Part shown: positions 7,601-17,150 of the stretch, in pieces
How positions within the stretch are numbered: the stretch's first letter is position 1
How the letters are laid out: each line of letters begins with the position of its first letter
Assembly (NCBI GenBank): GCA_963761735.1
Contig: CAVXHQ010000003.1
Span: 310,001-374,000 of the forward strand
Length of the DNA stretch: 64,000 bases
Reading direction: 5' to 3'
From: CAVXHQ01 sp963761735
GTDB taxonomy: Bacteria; Pseudomonadota; Alphaproteobacteria; Rhodobacterales; Rhodobacteraceae
The notes under the pieces: generated by a model
Told to the model about the DNA's origin: nothing
What the model saw: only the letters and a program-made list of their open reading frames with translations
Database searches by the model: none
Translations under genes and position numbers: made by a program

Positions 7601-8331
7601 CCCCGCCAAAATTGTTTCATGTCTTTTGTCGGGCAAAGTTACTTGGATGAGCCTTGGGACCGAGATTCTAGATGTTCTGGGTTTTCCACTTAGGGGACGC
7701 CATGGCCAAGAAGCTATCTGGTCAAGGGTTCGGAAATATGCGGAACTTCAAAACGTGATCGGTATCCATTTTGATGAGTGCCAACATGTTTTCACCGAGG
7801 GGGATAGTAAGACCAACCATAAATTTCTCGATAGATTTAAGTCACTGCTCAAAGACCATCGGTGGCCTCTGATGTTGGTTTTCTCGGGTGTCCCAAGCCT
7901 TGCGGTCCAGATTCTATAAAGAGGAACAACTTAGCACGCTTCTGGAGCCTGTGCGCTTTGAAGGGATCAATCTGAATTCAAAGGCGGACAAGGACGAGTT
8001 GGTTCATCCTGTATTTAGCTATTGTGACAAAGCCCAGCTGGAATTTGACGAGTTTGAAATGGAGGATTTTCTGGCGCGATTGGCCTTCGCTGGCTGTCAA
8101 CGTTGGGGCCTTGTAATCGAAGTGCTGATCGAAGCATTCAGCGTGGCTTTGTTGAAGGGCGACAAAGTCTGCAAGATCGCTCACTTCTCTCAAGCGTTTT
8201 CCCAAATCTCTGGCGCACCATTGGGATACTCACCTTTCACCATGCCAAACTACCAGGACAACTTTGATCAGGAGAAACTGTTTCTGAACTATGAAAAGAC
8301 GCGCACGAAAAAGGCGCCCAAGAAGAGGTAA
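7601..8331 (+). pseudogene. TniB/TnsC-like transposition ATPase, N-terminus lost and one frameshift
   Basis: From the IS3 end onward the frame reads KIVSCLLSGKVTWMSLGTEI, then a Walker B-like NVIGIHFDECQHVF and the sensor-like LMLVFSGVPSL. At about 7914 one extra base breaks it; the next frame continues YKEEQLSTLLEPVRFEG to the end KTRTKKAPKKR. This order fits TniB-type AAA+ ATPases of Tn5053/Tn402- and Tn7-like transposons, which choose targets for the TniA/TnsB transposase. The Walker A segment is missing, apparently lost with the IS3 insertion. GC content is clearly below the chromosome. No tniA, tniQ or cargo gene lies in the window. The family call rests on motif order and is moderately sure. 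Confidence 0.6.
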
Positions 8332-8353
8332 CCTACCTATACTGTGTAAGCAG

Positions 8354-8382
8354 AAGGCCCGCATCATGCGGGCCTTTTTTTT
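8354..8382 (+). terminator. Rho-independent terminator after the tniB-like gene
   Basis: AAGGCCCGCA-TCA-TGCGGGCCTT followed by a run of eight T; a 10-bp perfect stem, 22 bp after the stop codon. Confidence 0.9.
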
Positions 8383-8396
8383 CAACTTTCAAAAGC

Positions 8397-8434
8397 TGTG
8401 CATGGTTATGCTTCCGAGTGTGCATGGTTATGCT
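8397..8434 (+). repeat. Two 16-bp direct repeats, probable transposon end sites
   Basis: TGTGCATGGTTATGCT occurs at 8397-8412 and 8419-8434 (22-bp period). A degenerate third copy (TGTGCGCGCTTATGAT) lies at 8515-8530. Lying beyond a TniB-like gene and its terminator, they look like the transposase-binding repeats near the end of a Tn7/Tn402-like element. A possible terminus reads TGTAACCGACA on the minus strand from 8469. Confidence 0.45.
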
Positions 8435-8469
8435 CCACTGGCCTTTAGAAACGAAAATTGTCGGTTACA

Positions 8470-9171
8470 TTTCAACGGCTTGCTTTGGGCGTCGCTCGGT
8501 GCGAATCGGCAAACTGTGCGCGCTTATGATCAATCTACACGAGTGCCGGATCGTCGAAACCAACATCCGCATCGTCTTCATTGATCGCACCTGTGCCCTC
8601 GGCACCGCCGAGAACATCCGCGAGGCATGACGTCAATGAAATGAGCGGGCGTCAGAGCCTGGGCGCGAATTCTGCAACAACCGCGCCCACAACCCATTGA
8701 TGTGGTGGCGGCACCGGTCCCGCCCCATTCGGATCTATGAACCTGAAGCGCCTGTCATAGGCAACCCGTTCGGGCTTTCGGTGGCTCGGATGGCACGGCG
8801 TTGTGCTCAGAACGCCTGCACGACCGGCGGCGACCGGCAAACCGATACGACCGGTTTTCAACGATCCCCCCCTGACCATCGCACGGGCGGCAACGGTGAA
8901 CTTCTAAAAATGAGTTCCTGATCCGGCAGGTACCGCTGATCCGGACGACCGTCGCTGTGACCGGTCGCGATACAACGGAGCGCCGGTGCAAACGGTGCGA
9001 GTTCCGGATGCGCGCCGCGTGCGACCTTGGCCGGTGTGGCAGCGCGATATCCGCGCCATGGAGAGCACCGGGAAACAGGACGATGCTGCGGCAAATAGCG
9101 TCCCGGAGGCATTCCATTGTCGCGCCAATCTGCCCTAGGGTCTTCCGGCGAAACCATGGGATCGGCGGTGA
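8470..9171. other. No convincing gene
   Basis: Short open frames exist on both strands but none has family-like sequence or a good start. Composition changes from the AT-richer transposon remnant to chromosomal GC at about 8600. It may contain decayed sequence at the insertion site. Confidence 0.5.
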
Positions 9172-9174
9172 GTG

Positions 9175-10053
9175 ATGGCGCTTTGCGAAATGACGGCAGG
9201 TGACGCGCACCTTGTTCTCGCGCCCTCCCTTGGCGGTGCGGTTACGCGGCTGGACTGGCGCAACCGGCCAGTCCTGCGGCCGTGGTCCGAAGACGCGAGC
9301 GATCTTTTTACGCTGGCATCCATCGTGCTGGTCCCGTTTTCAAACCGGATTTCGGGCGGTGGGTTTGACTGGGCCGGGACGCGCCTCGCCGTTGCGCCGA
9401 ATGTCGCGACCGATCCGTCGCCGGTCCACGGGGATGGCTTTCAGCGGGTGTGGGAGGCCGCGTTCGACGACGGCGCTGCCGTGCTGACGCTCGACGCCGG
9501 CGCGATCGGGCCATGGCGCTACCGGGCGCGGCAGGTATTCGATCTGACCGATACCGGTCTGCGCATCACGCTGACGATGTGGAATACCGGTACGCTGGCG
9601 TTGCCATTCGGCGGCGGCTTTCATCCCTGGTTTCCCCGCAGCGCCCAGACGCGGCTGTCATTCGCGGCGGATGGTCTGTGGCGCGTCGATGCGCGGCATC
9701 TGCCGATCGGGCACGAGGCGTTGCGGGACGCACCGGCGCTCGATTTCGCGAAATCCCGCGCCTTGCCGAGCGGACTTATCAACAATGCCTTTACCGGGTG
9801 GACCGGTCCGGCGGTGATCGGACAGGGCACCGACGCTGTATCCTGCACTGTCACTGCCTCCGAACGGGTCAACACGGCGATCGTCTATTCGCCGGGCGCG
9901 GATGCGCCGTTTTTCTGCTTTGAGCCCGTTTCGCACCCCGTCGACGCGGTCAACCTGCCGGGCGCCCCCGGTCTGCGGCAGCTTGGTGCGGGCGAGAGCC
10001 TGAGCATGACGATGCATATCGGTTGGGGCGATGAGGCGCTGCATGTGCGCTGA
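9175..10053 (+). CDS. galM: Aldose 1-epimerase family protein
   Basis: About 292 residues with the galactose-mutarotase fold. It interconverts the alpha and beta anomers of aldoses in the cytoplasm. Counting from GTG 9172, expected active-site features are present: VPFSNRISGG (Asn/Arg 58-59), His86 in SPVHGDGF, His151 in GGGFHPWF and the catalytic-base candidate Glu251 in FCFEPVSHPVDAVN. Start is ATG 9175 or GTG 9172, directly adjacent. It faces pheT convergently and has no sugar-operon partner here, so the true substrate is unknown. Confidence 0.85.
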   Translation: MALCEMTAGDAHLVLAPSLGGAVTRLDWRNRPVLRPWSEDASDLFTLASIVLVPFSNRISGGGFDWAGTRLAVAPNVATDPSPVHGDGFQRVWEAAFDDGAAVLTLDAGAIGPWRYRARQVFDLTDTGLRITLTMWNTGTLALPFGGGFHPWFPRSAQTRLSFAADGLWRVDARHLPIGHEALRDAPALDFAKSRALPSGLINNAFTGWTGPAVIGQGTDAVSCTVTASERVNTAIVYSPGADAPFFCFEPVSHPVDAVNLPGAPGLRQLGAGESLSMTMHIGWGDEALHVR

Positions 10054-10148
10054 CCGGTTCCTGCCGGGCCGTCCCGGGCAGTTGGCGGGCCGTCATCGGA
10101 AACGGCCCCGACAGAGCGTCCGGCGCCCTCAGCACCGGGCGCCAGGCC

Positions 10149-12546
10149 CTAGCTGCGCAATATCGCCCCGGTCGCCTTGCCGACTTTCTCGACGATCCTT
10201 GCGCTGACCGCCTCGATGTCCGCGTCTTTCAGGGTCGTCTCCTGCGGTTGCAGGCGTACGGTGATGGCAAGGCTCTTGCGGCCGTCGCCAAGCGATCCGC
10301 CGATGAATTCGTCGAACACGCGGACCTGCGCGATCAGGGTCTTGTCGGCCCCCAGGGCGGCGTTGACGACGCTCACCGACTCGACGTCCTGGTCGACGAC
10401 GAAGGCGAAATCACGCTCGACCGCCTGCAGATCCGACGCGGCAAGGGCCGCGCGGGTCGACGTCGTGGCGCGCGCCAGCGGCACCTCCCCCGGCCACAGT
10501 GTAAAGGCGACGGCGGTTCCCCTGATCCCCATTTCGCGCAGGACACGGGGGTGCAGTTCGCCAAAGATGCCAAGCGTCTTTTTCGGACCAAGGCAAATGC
10601 GGCCATGACGCCCCGGATGCCACCAGTCGTCGCCACCGCGCAGGATCATGGTTTTCGCAGGCGCGCCGATGGCCGCCAGAACCGCCTCGGCGTCCGCCTT
10701 GACGTCGTACAGATCGACGGCGCGCGCGGCACCGTGCACGTCCTTCGGCCCGGTGCGCCCGATCAAGAGGCCCGCAACCTGCGGCGCCTGCTCGCCCGGC
10801 TCGCCGCCCGGAAAAACATCGCCCGCCTCGAACAGCGCCATGTCGGCAAAACCGCGCGCCTGATTGCGGGCCGCGGCGCGCAACAGACCGGGCAGCAGGG
10901 CGGGACGCATGTGGCTCAGATCCGCCGAGATCGGGTTTTCAAGGCGCGTGGCGTCGGATCCGCCGCCGAACAGCGTCGCGGCGGCATGGTCGATGAAGGA
11001 ATAGGTGACGCATTCGTTATAGCCGAGGGCTGCCGCCGTGCGCCGCGCGCGGCCCATGCGCACCTGCTCGGGCGTCAGCACCGGCGCGGGCAGGCCCGGT
11101 CTGACACGCGGCAGGGGGCGCCCTTCGAGCCTGGTGAGGGACGCGATCCGCGCGACTTCCTCGACGAGGTCTGCCTCGCCCTGCACATCGGGGCGCCACG
11201 ACGGCACCTGCGCCATGTCGCCGTCGAGGGCAAAGCCGAGGGCGGTCAGCGTCGCGCGCTGCGTATCCGCCGGGATGTCCATGCCGACGAGACTGACGAC
11301 CCGGTCGGTATCGAGGCGGTAGGCACGGGACGTACCGGGAACGGCGCCCGCGACGATCGGTTCGCTGGCCTCGCCGCCCGCATGGTCGACGATCATCCGC
11401 ACGGCATGTTCGAGGCCCTCGGGCGTGAACGCCGGGTCCACCCCACGCTCGAACCGGTAGCGCGCATCGGAGTTGATCTTCAGCGCGCGGCCGGCATAGG
11501 CGATCTGCACCGGATCCCAGTAGGCGCTCTCGACCAGCACGTTCACGGTATCCGCCGTCACGCCGGTCGCCGCACCCCCCATGATGCCCGCGATGCTTCG
11601 GACGCCATTGTCGTCGGAAATGACCATCTGACCGGCGGCCAGCGCATAGGTCTTGTCGTCCAGCGCCACAATCTCCTCGCCGCCCGCCGCACGGTGGACG
11701 CGCAGATTTCCCGCAACCTTGTCGGCGTCGAAGACGTGCAGGGGGCGATTAAGATCGTAGGTGAAAAAGTTCGTCACATCGACGAGAAAGCTGATCGGGC
11801 GCAGGCCGATGGCGCGCAGGATGGTTTGCAGCCAGTCGGGGCTGGGGCCGTTCTTCACGCCGCGAACGAGGCGCGCGCAGAACACCGGCGCGCCGTCGCG
11901 GGTGTTTTGCGCGATGTCGATGGACAGGCCGGCGGTGAAGGATGCAGGCACAGCCACCACGTCGCGCGCGTTCAGCGTGCCAAGGCCGCGCGCCGCCAGA
12001 TCGCGGGCGATGCCGCGCACGCCCAGCGCGTCGGGGCGGTTCGGGGTGATGGCAATCTCGATCACCGGGTCGACCTTCGCCGGATCATGCTCGGCCAGCC
12101 AACCGGCAAAGCTCTGGCCGACCTCGCCGGAGGGCAGTTCGATGATGCCGTCGTGCTCCTCGGACAGTTCCATCTCGCGCTCGGAGCACATCATCCCGAT
12201 GGCTTTCGATGCCGCGGATCTTGCCCACGCCGATGGTCGTGTCGATGCCCGGAACATAGGTGCCGGGGGCGGCGATCACGACGGTGATGCCCGCCCGCGC
12301 GTTCGGCGCGCCGCAGATGATCTGGGTGGCGCCGTTCGCGGTATCGACCTGACAGACCTGCAACTTGTCGGCGTCGGGGTGCTTTTCGGCACTGACGACC
12401 TTGCCGATGGTGAACCCGGCAAGCTTTGCACCCGGATTTTCAACCCCTTCGACCTCGAGGCCGAGGTCGGTCAGCGCATCGGTGATCTCGTCCAGCGTGG
12501 CGGTGGTCTCGAGGTGCGCCTTGAGCCAGCTCAGGGTGAATTTCAT
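10149..12546 (-). CDS. pheT: Phenylalanyl-tRNA synthetase beta subunit, one frame break
   Basis: This charges tRNA-Phe together with PheS (alpha2beta2). The N-terminal part starts at ATG 12546 (MKFTLSWLKAHLETTATLDE) with the tRNA-binding EMAP-like domain (about 40-155). At about 12198 an extra base breaks the frame within GIESHGMMCSEREMELSEEH; correcting it gives 798 residues, the normal length. The B3/B4, B5, core and C-terminal anticodon-binding (FDX-ACB) domains follow, ending VGKATGAILRS. As the gene is essential, a consensus error is likelier than a true mutation. pheS is 2.2 kb upstream on the same strand; three other genes lie between, one on the opposite strand. Confidence 0.92.
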
Positions 12547-12772
12547 CGCGTGTGCTCCGGTTCGGCAGACAACTCTGCCGGGGGGTCATGTCTGTGCCGG
12601 GTCCGTGTAGCCGATCGGTGCGGGCGGGGAAAGATGGCGCGGGGAGCGCCGCCGGCACCGGTGCCGGGACGTGAAGCCGAGGCACAACAATTGCCGCCTT
12701 AGCGCCCAATTCGCGACAATCTTGACCGTCAGACAGAAGCTGTTGAGGCAAATCATCCAGTCGGAGAAACCG

Positions 12773-13078
12773 ATGCAGTACCGCAGCCCGTTCTTCCTCG
12801 TTTTTGCGACGGCCCTCATTCTGGCGCCGCTCACCGTGCGCGCCGTCGACCGCGCTCAGGCCGAACTCATGGCAGGCGACAGCAATTCGATGTCGTTGCA
12901 ATCGCACGAAGGCATCGACTGCGACATGCAGGCCCCGCCGGGTTTTGCGGCATCGCCGGGCTGCATCCTCGCGGGCGGGGTTTCGCTACCGGACGCGCAT
13001 GTGCTGTCGGCGCAGTTGATTGCCGTGCAAAACCTGTCCCCGCTTGCCGGGACCGACGATCCGGCGCCCGCGTCCTGA
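12773..13078 (+). CDS. Small exported protein of unknown function
   Basis: About 101 residues from ATG 12773, preceded by a GGAGA Shine-Dalgarno element. It begins with a clear signal peptide (YRSPFFLVFATALILAPLTV, cut near VRAVDRA). The mature part has two cysteines (IDCDMQ and PGCILAG) that could form a disulphide. No family is recognised. It lies alone between pheT and the esterase gene, divergent from pheT. Signal peptide and ribosome site support it being real. Confidence 0.6.
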   Translation: MQYRSPFFLVFATALILAPLTVRAVDRAQAELMAGDSNSMSLQSHEGIDCDMQAPPGFAASPGCILAGGVSLPDAHVLSAQLIAVQNLSPLAGTDDPAPAS

Positions 13079-13133
13079 TACCCCATGTGCGGGCCGGTCC
13101 TGTGCACAACAGCCCGCGGATTCAGAACGCCGT

Positions 13134-13937
13134 CTAGGGATAGGTCGGCGTGCGCCCGAGCAATTCATCCAACTGCCGCCCGATCCATCCATGCGGGATG
13201 AAATGACCGCCCGGATGCCGGTCGAATATCACGCGGCCCTCGGCGCAGTCCCATACGGTGCGGGTCAGCGTCAGGAAATCGACGACGCTCCAGTCGCCGG
13301 TTCCGGACTGCGCATCGCACCCCAGCCGCCTGCGCCACAGCGCCACCGGCGTGTTGATGTCGCCCCCCGCACCGAACGGATATTCCATGACGGTGTCCCC
13401 GAGGCCGAGCACATGGCGCACCTCGTCGGGGGCCTGCGGACAGACCGTGTCCTGCGGCAGGGTGCCCGATATCGCCAAGAGGGCGGCGATGCCGTCGCCC
13501 CCCTCGCAGGCGAACCGCCACGCCATCGCCGACCCGAACGAATAGCCCGAGACATAGATGCGGCCGCGGTCGATCGGATAGCGGGTGGCCGCGTCGTTTA
13601 TCACGTCCCAGGCAAAGGGCACGTCCGGGCTGCCTGCACGAAAATTCCAGGTCCGCCCCTGCCCGTTCGGCGCCAGCAGCAAGACCCCGCGCAGCCGCGT
13701 GGCGCCCGAAATGCGGGCGTGGTTCACGATCAGCTCGCCCTGCCGCCCCCAGCCATGGAAATGCAGCAGCACGGGCAGGGGCGTGACACCGTCCCAGCCG
13801 TCGGGTTCGCGGACGTTGTAAGACCGGTCGCCGATCTCGCATCGGATGCGGTCATGGCACGGATCGCCGGGCAGGACCGAGCCCTGCGCAAAGGCGAAGC
13901 CGGGGAGGAGCAGCAGGAGGGCAAGGATGTATTTCAT
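13134..13937 (-). CDS. Secreted esterase of the PHB-depolymerase/LpqC type
   Basis: A 267-residue alpha/beta hydrolase with a signal peptide (KYILALLLLLPGFAFAQ). The nucleophile elbow is G131-Y-S133-F-G; the oxyanion segment is VLLHFHGWG (about 57-64) and the catalytic His is likely in RHPGGHFIPHGW near residue 248. The family hydrolyses short-chain esters such as polyhydroxybutyrate oligomers or feruloyl esters. Four or more cysteines in the mature part suggest disulphides and a periplasmic location. It follows the ASCH gene by about 90 bp on the same strand. Substrate is not determinable. Confidence 0.75.
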   Translation of the reverse strand: MKYILALLLLLPGFAFAQGSVLPGDPCHDRIRCEIGDRSYNVREPDGWDGVTPLPVLLHFHGWGRQGELIVNHARISGATRLRGVLLLAPNGQGRTWNFRAGSPDVPFAWDVINDAATRYPIDRGRIYVSGYSFGSAMAWRFACEGGDGIAALLAISGTLPQDTVCPQAPDEVRHVLGLGDTVMEYPFGAGGDINTPVALWRRRLGCDAQSGTGDWSVVDFLTLTRTVWDCAEGRVIFDRHPGGHFIPHGWIGRQLDELLGRTPTYP

Positions 13938-14029
13938 CGCCGAGTGGTAGGTGCCGGGCGGAGCGCTGTCACGTCACGATTGGGTGGGCCGAAAACGTGG
14001 GCACCAGCGGGACATGACAGACCGCCCCG

Positions 14030-14473
14030 TCAGGCGTTGACGGCGCCGATGGCCCGGCCGTCGAGATCCTCGACCATCTCGAAATGCTCGAACACCAGCA
14101 TCATTTCGGCATCGAAGCCGCCATTCCGGAGAAAGAACGCCCGATGACCGGACCGCCACCCGTCGAGATCGTCATTCTCGCCTTCGGCCAGCGCCATCTC
14201 TTCGGTAACGTCGCAGAAGCGGACGAGGGTCACCCGGGTGGTGCGGATCACGAGGGCGGGCGTGCCGTCCCATTCGGTGGCGATATCGGCGCGCCCCGCG
14301 ACCGGCATCGCGGCAGGATCACCGTCGAAATCGCGCGCAGCACCACAGGTGGCGCGTTTCGCACCGTCGCGGACGAGCGCGATGAGGCGGGCGCACAGGT
14401 CCGGACCGTCGCCGAAGCGGAAAGTGCCTGCGCCGGGGTAGCGGTCGTTGAGGTTTTCGGTGTCGTCGGTCAC
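14030..14473 (-). CDS. ASCH-domain protein
   Basis: 147 residues from GTG 14473, chosen because no ATG fits in frame and it lies 14 bp after the yrhK stop. It has ASCH-type features: an N-terminal RFGDGPDLCARLIALVRDG, then KRATCGAARDFD, ALVIRTTRVTLVRFCDVT and a C-terminal AEMMLVFEHFEMV. ASCH domains have a PUA-like fold and bind RNA or act on modified nucleosides (some are amidohydrolases of N4-acetylcytidine). It is third in a pheS-yrhK-ASCH run on the minus strand. Exact activity is unknown. Confidence 0.7.
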   Translation of the reverse strand: MTDDTENLNDRYPGAGTFRFGDGPDLCARLIALVRDGAKRATCGAARDFDGDPAAMPVAGRADIATEWDGTPALVIRTTRVTLVRFCDVTEEMALAEGENDDLDGWRSGHRAFFLRNGGFDAEMMLVFEHFEMVEDLDGRAIGAVNA

Positions 14474-14486
14474 CGGGGCGGGACGG

Positions 14487-14762
14487 TCATCGGTGCCCGT
14501 TTCCGGCAACGCCGTCGAAATCGCCGATGGCCGCCAGATGGACCTCGCGGACGAGGCGCAACGTCGGCTCGAGAGCGAAACAGATCGACCCCACGAGAAA
14601 CAGCCATGTGCCTGTGCGCTGCAGATCGTCGTAAAAGAAAAACACCGAGCCGACGATAAATAGTAGCGCGGCGGTAAAATCGACGAAGGTATAGGCGATC
14701 TCATACAGGGCATACTGGCGGCTGGTGCGCGGATCGCGGCGATGATCGCATTGAAACAGCAC
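14487..14762 (-). CDS. YrhK-domain membrane protein
   Basis: 91 residues, two predicted membrane helices (YTFVDFTAALLFIVGSVFFF and TGTWLFLVGSICFALEPTLR), matching the small YrhK domain family of unknown function. The GTG start at 14762 lies 1 bp after the pheS stop (14764-14766), so it is probably translated with pheS. The charged C-terminus (REVHLAAIGDFDG) follows the second helix. Confidence 0.7.
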   Translation of the reverse strand: MLFQCDHRRDPRTSRQYALYEIAYTFVDFTAALLFIVGSVFFFYDDLQRTGTWLFLVGSICFALEPTLRLVREVHLAAIGDFDGVAGNGHR

Positions 14763-14763
14763 C

Positions 14764-15828
14764 TCAGACCCCGCCCCGCAGCGTCGGCACGTCCAGCGCG
14801 GCGAACCCATAATGCCGCAACCAGCGCAAATCGCTGTCGAAGAAGGCGCGCAGGTCGGGGATGCCGTATTTGAGCATCGCCATCCGGTCGATCCCCATGC
14901 CAAAGGCGAATCCCTGCCACTCCGCCGGATCCACCTTTGCCGCGCGCAGCACGTTGGGGTGCACCATGCCGGAGCCGAGCACCTCGAGCCAGCCGTCCCC
15001 CTCGCCCACGCGGACCTGACCGTCGACCCACGCGCATTGCACATCGACCTCTGCCGACGGCTCGGTGAAGGGGAAATGCGAGGCGCGGAAACGGGTCTTG
15101 ACCGGGCGCCCGAAGAACGCGGTGAAGAACTCTTCGAGCACCCATTTCAGGTTCGCCATCGAAATGGTCCTGTCGATGGCGAGGCCCTCGATCTGGTGGA
15201 ACATCGGGGTGTGCGTCTGGTCGTAATCGGCGCGGTAGACGCGGCCCGGACAGATGATGCGCAGCGGCGCACCCTGCGCCTCCATCGTGCGGATCTGGAC
15301 CGGCGAGGTATGGGTGCGCAAGACGTGCGGCGGGCGGTTATCGCCCGGCGCGCGGTGGGTGTAGAACGTGTCCATCTCGGCGCGCGCGGGGTGGTGGCAG
15401 GGGATGTTCAGCGCGTCGAAATTGTACCAGTCGCTTTCGATCTGCGGCCCTTCGGCCACGGCGAACCCCATGTCGGCGAACAGCGCCGTGATTTCTTCGG
15501 TGACCTGCGAAATCGGGTGGATGCTGCCCTGCGGACGCGCGCGCGCGGGCAGCGTCACGTCGAGCCACTCGTCCCGCAGGCGCGCATCGAGGGCGGCATC
15601 GGCCAGCCCGGCCTTGCGGGCGATCAGCGCTGAATTGATCTCGTCCTTCAGGGCGTTCATCGCGGGACCGGCGGTCTGGCGTTCCTGCGGCGTCATCCGG
15701 CCCAGTTCGCGCATCGCAAGGGCAATCTCGCCCTTCTTGCCAAGGGCCGCGACGCGCACATCCTCGAGGGCGGCCTCGTCGGCGGCATCCGCTATCCGGG
15801 AAAGGTATTTCGATTTGAGATCGTCCAT
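14764..15828 (-). CDS. pheS: Phenylalanyl-tRNA synthetase alpha subunit
   Basis: 354 residues, normal length. An N-terminal coiled coil (about 1-85) precedes the class II catalytic core: motif 1 region GSIHPISQVTEEI, motif 2 PLRIICPGRVYRADYDQTHT and motif 3 GFAFGMGIDRMAMLKYGIPD. Unlike pheT it is intact. It heads a minus-strand run with yrhK and the ASCH gene, while pheT is displaced by about 2.2 kb rather than adjacent. Divergent from dddL. Confidence 0.96.
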   Translation of the reverse strand: MDDLKSKYLSRIADAADEAALEDVRVAALGKKGEIALAMRELGRMTPQERQTAGPAMNALKDEINSALIARKAGLADAALDARLRDEWLDVTLPARARPQGSIHPISQVTEEITALFADMGFAVAEGPQIESDWYNFDALNIPCHHPARAEMDTFYTHRAPGDNRPPHVLRTHTSPVQIRTMEAQGAPLRIICPGRVYRADYDQTHTPMFHQIEGLAIDRTISMANLKWVLEEFFTAFFGRPVKTRFRASHFPFTEPSAEVDVQCAWVDGQVRVGEGDGWLEVLGSGMVHPNVLRAAKVDPAEWQGFAFGMGIDRMAMLKYGIPDLRAFFDSDLRWLRHYGFAALDVPTLRGGV

Positions 15829-16028
15829 GGCGCGGTCCTTTGAATACCCGCGTTTGCGTTAGCCGCGGATGCGCGGATTTGCAAGCAAACCGACCGCAGG
15901 CACCGCGGCCCCGCGGCGTCCGAAACGGCGACGCCGACGTCGGCGACAGAACACAAAGTGTCGGGACGGGTGCGCAATCGGCGGCCCGGCGCGCTACCGC
16001 TGCGGCAATAATGGAAAGGCCTCGCGAT

Positions 16029-16688
16029 ATGTCCGAACATCCGACGCTGCGGGACCGCCCCGCATGGTCCTATCTGCTGCGCGACATCTATGAAATGTAC
16101 CGCTCGATCTCGGCGGGAGGCAGCAACGCGATCCGCGCGCATCAGCGTATCGTGCGCGAACGCATCGGTGCCATCGGCAAGGCCAATCCAAACATCGTCG
16201 AGGCGCCCGGCACCGATAAACCGGCGACGGCGCACCTGCAACGCGCCCTCGATCTGGGGCGGGGCGAGAAATTCGGCGCGCTGATCCGCGGCATCGACAT
16301 CGTGCGCCCGCATCTGCACTGGCAATACGGATACGAGCGGATGCCCAAGGGACTCGCCGAGAAATTCGCCTATACCGAAATCGCGGGACCGTCCGGGCCG
16401 GTGATGACCGACGACATCATCCTTGGCCTCGTGCTTTTCGCGCCGGGCAGCACCTATCCCGCCCATGCCCACGACGGCATCACCGAAAGCTATGTCTGTC
16501 TGGCGGGGGCGGTCTCCGAGAACGATCAGGGGGTCTATGCGCCGGGGTCGCTGATCTTTAACCCGCCGGGACAGATGCACCGCATCACCGTCGCCGAACA
16601 GCAGCCGTCGCTGCTGTTCTGGGCCTGGGTCGGGGCGCCGGAGAAACTCGCCTCGCAGAAGATGGTGTTTTCGCGCAAGCGGGGGTGA
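16029..16688 (+). CDS. dddL: DMSP lyase, DddL type (cupin)
   Basis: 219 residues. DddL cleaves dimethylsulfoniopropionate to dimethylsulfide and acrylate. A helical N-terminus leads to a C-terminal cupin: PAHAHDGITESYVCLAG supplies the metal ligands His146, His148 and Glu153, with His184 in GQMHRIT as the fourth. The start is ATG 16029, preceded by GGAAAGG about 10 bases upstream. It is a single-gene unit, divergent from pheS, with no ddd or acrylate genes beside it. The match to DddL is from recognition of the conserved core; activity should be tested. Confidence 0.82.
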   Translation: MSEHPTLRDRPAWSYLLRDIYEMYRSISAGGSNAIRAHQRIVRERIGAIGKANPNIVEAPGTDKPATAHLQRALDLGRGEKFGALIRGIDIVRPHLHWQYGYERMPKGLAEKFAYTEIAGPSGPVMTDDIILGLVLFAPGSTYPAHAHDGITESYVCLAGAVSENDQGVYAPGSLIFNPPGQMHRITVAEQQPSLLFWAWVGAPEKLASQKMVFSRKRG

Positions 16689-16698
16689 GGAACGCGAA

Positions 16699-16725
16699 AG
16701 GCCGCCACCCAGGGGGCAGCGGCCT
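16699..16725 (-). terminator. Hairpin between dddL and rplT
   Basis: AGGCCGC and GCGGCCT arms of 7 bp; read on the minus strand the stem is followed by TTTCG, so it may end rplT transcription. It also lies 11 bp after the dddL stop and could serve both. The T-run is short. Confidence 0.4.
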
Positions 16726-16775
16726 GCGAGTCTGGCAATCCGGCATGGCGTCCCGGTCCCGCAGGACCATAAGGG

Positions 16776-17138
16776 TCAGGCCAGAGCGGATTTTGCCTGA
16801 TTGACGATGGCGCCGAACGCGTCGGGCTCGTTCACCGCCAGATCGGCGAGGACCTTGCGGTCAACCTCGATACCGGCCAGCGACAACCCGTTGATGAACC
16901 GCGAATAGGTCATCTCGGCATCGACGGCGCGGACGCCTGCGTTGATCCGCTGAATCCACAACGAGCGGAAATTCCGCTTGCGGTTGTGACGGTCGCGGGT
17001 CGCGTACTGGTTGGCCTTGTCGACGGCCTGCTTGGCAACCTTGAACGTCCGCGAGCGGCGATCGTAATAGCCTTTGGCGGCGTCGAGGATCTTTTTGTGG
17101 CGACGGTGGGTGACCGTTCCGCCTTTGGTGCGTGACAT
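16776..17138 (-). CDS. rplT: Ribosomal protein L20
   Basis: 120 residues, highly basic: VTHRRHKKILDAAKGYYDRR, then RDRHNRKRNFRSLWIQRINA and the C-terminal SRFINGLSLAGIEVDRKVLA. A primary 23S rRNA-binding protein of the large subunit. It follows rpmI by 12 bp, the conserved order. infC is not adjacent. Confidence 0.97.
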   Translation of the reverse strand: MSRTKGGTVTHRRHKKILDAAKGYYDRRSRTFKVAKQAVDKANQYATRDRHNRKRNFRSLWIQRINAGVRAVDAEMTYSRFINGLSLAGIEVDRKVLADLAVNEPDAFGAIVNQAKSALA

Positions 17139-17150
17139 ATCGGTTCCTCC

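Noticed and set aside
8652..9210. Minus-strand open frames before galM
   Set aside because: Three overlapping frames, none with family-like sequence; no consistent start.
10248..12287. Long plus-strand frame opposite pheT
   Set aside because: Low-complexity antisense reading of pheT; no motifs or ribosome site.
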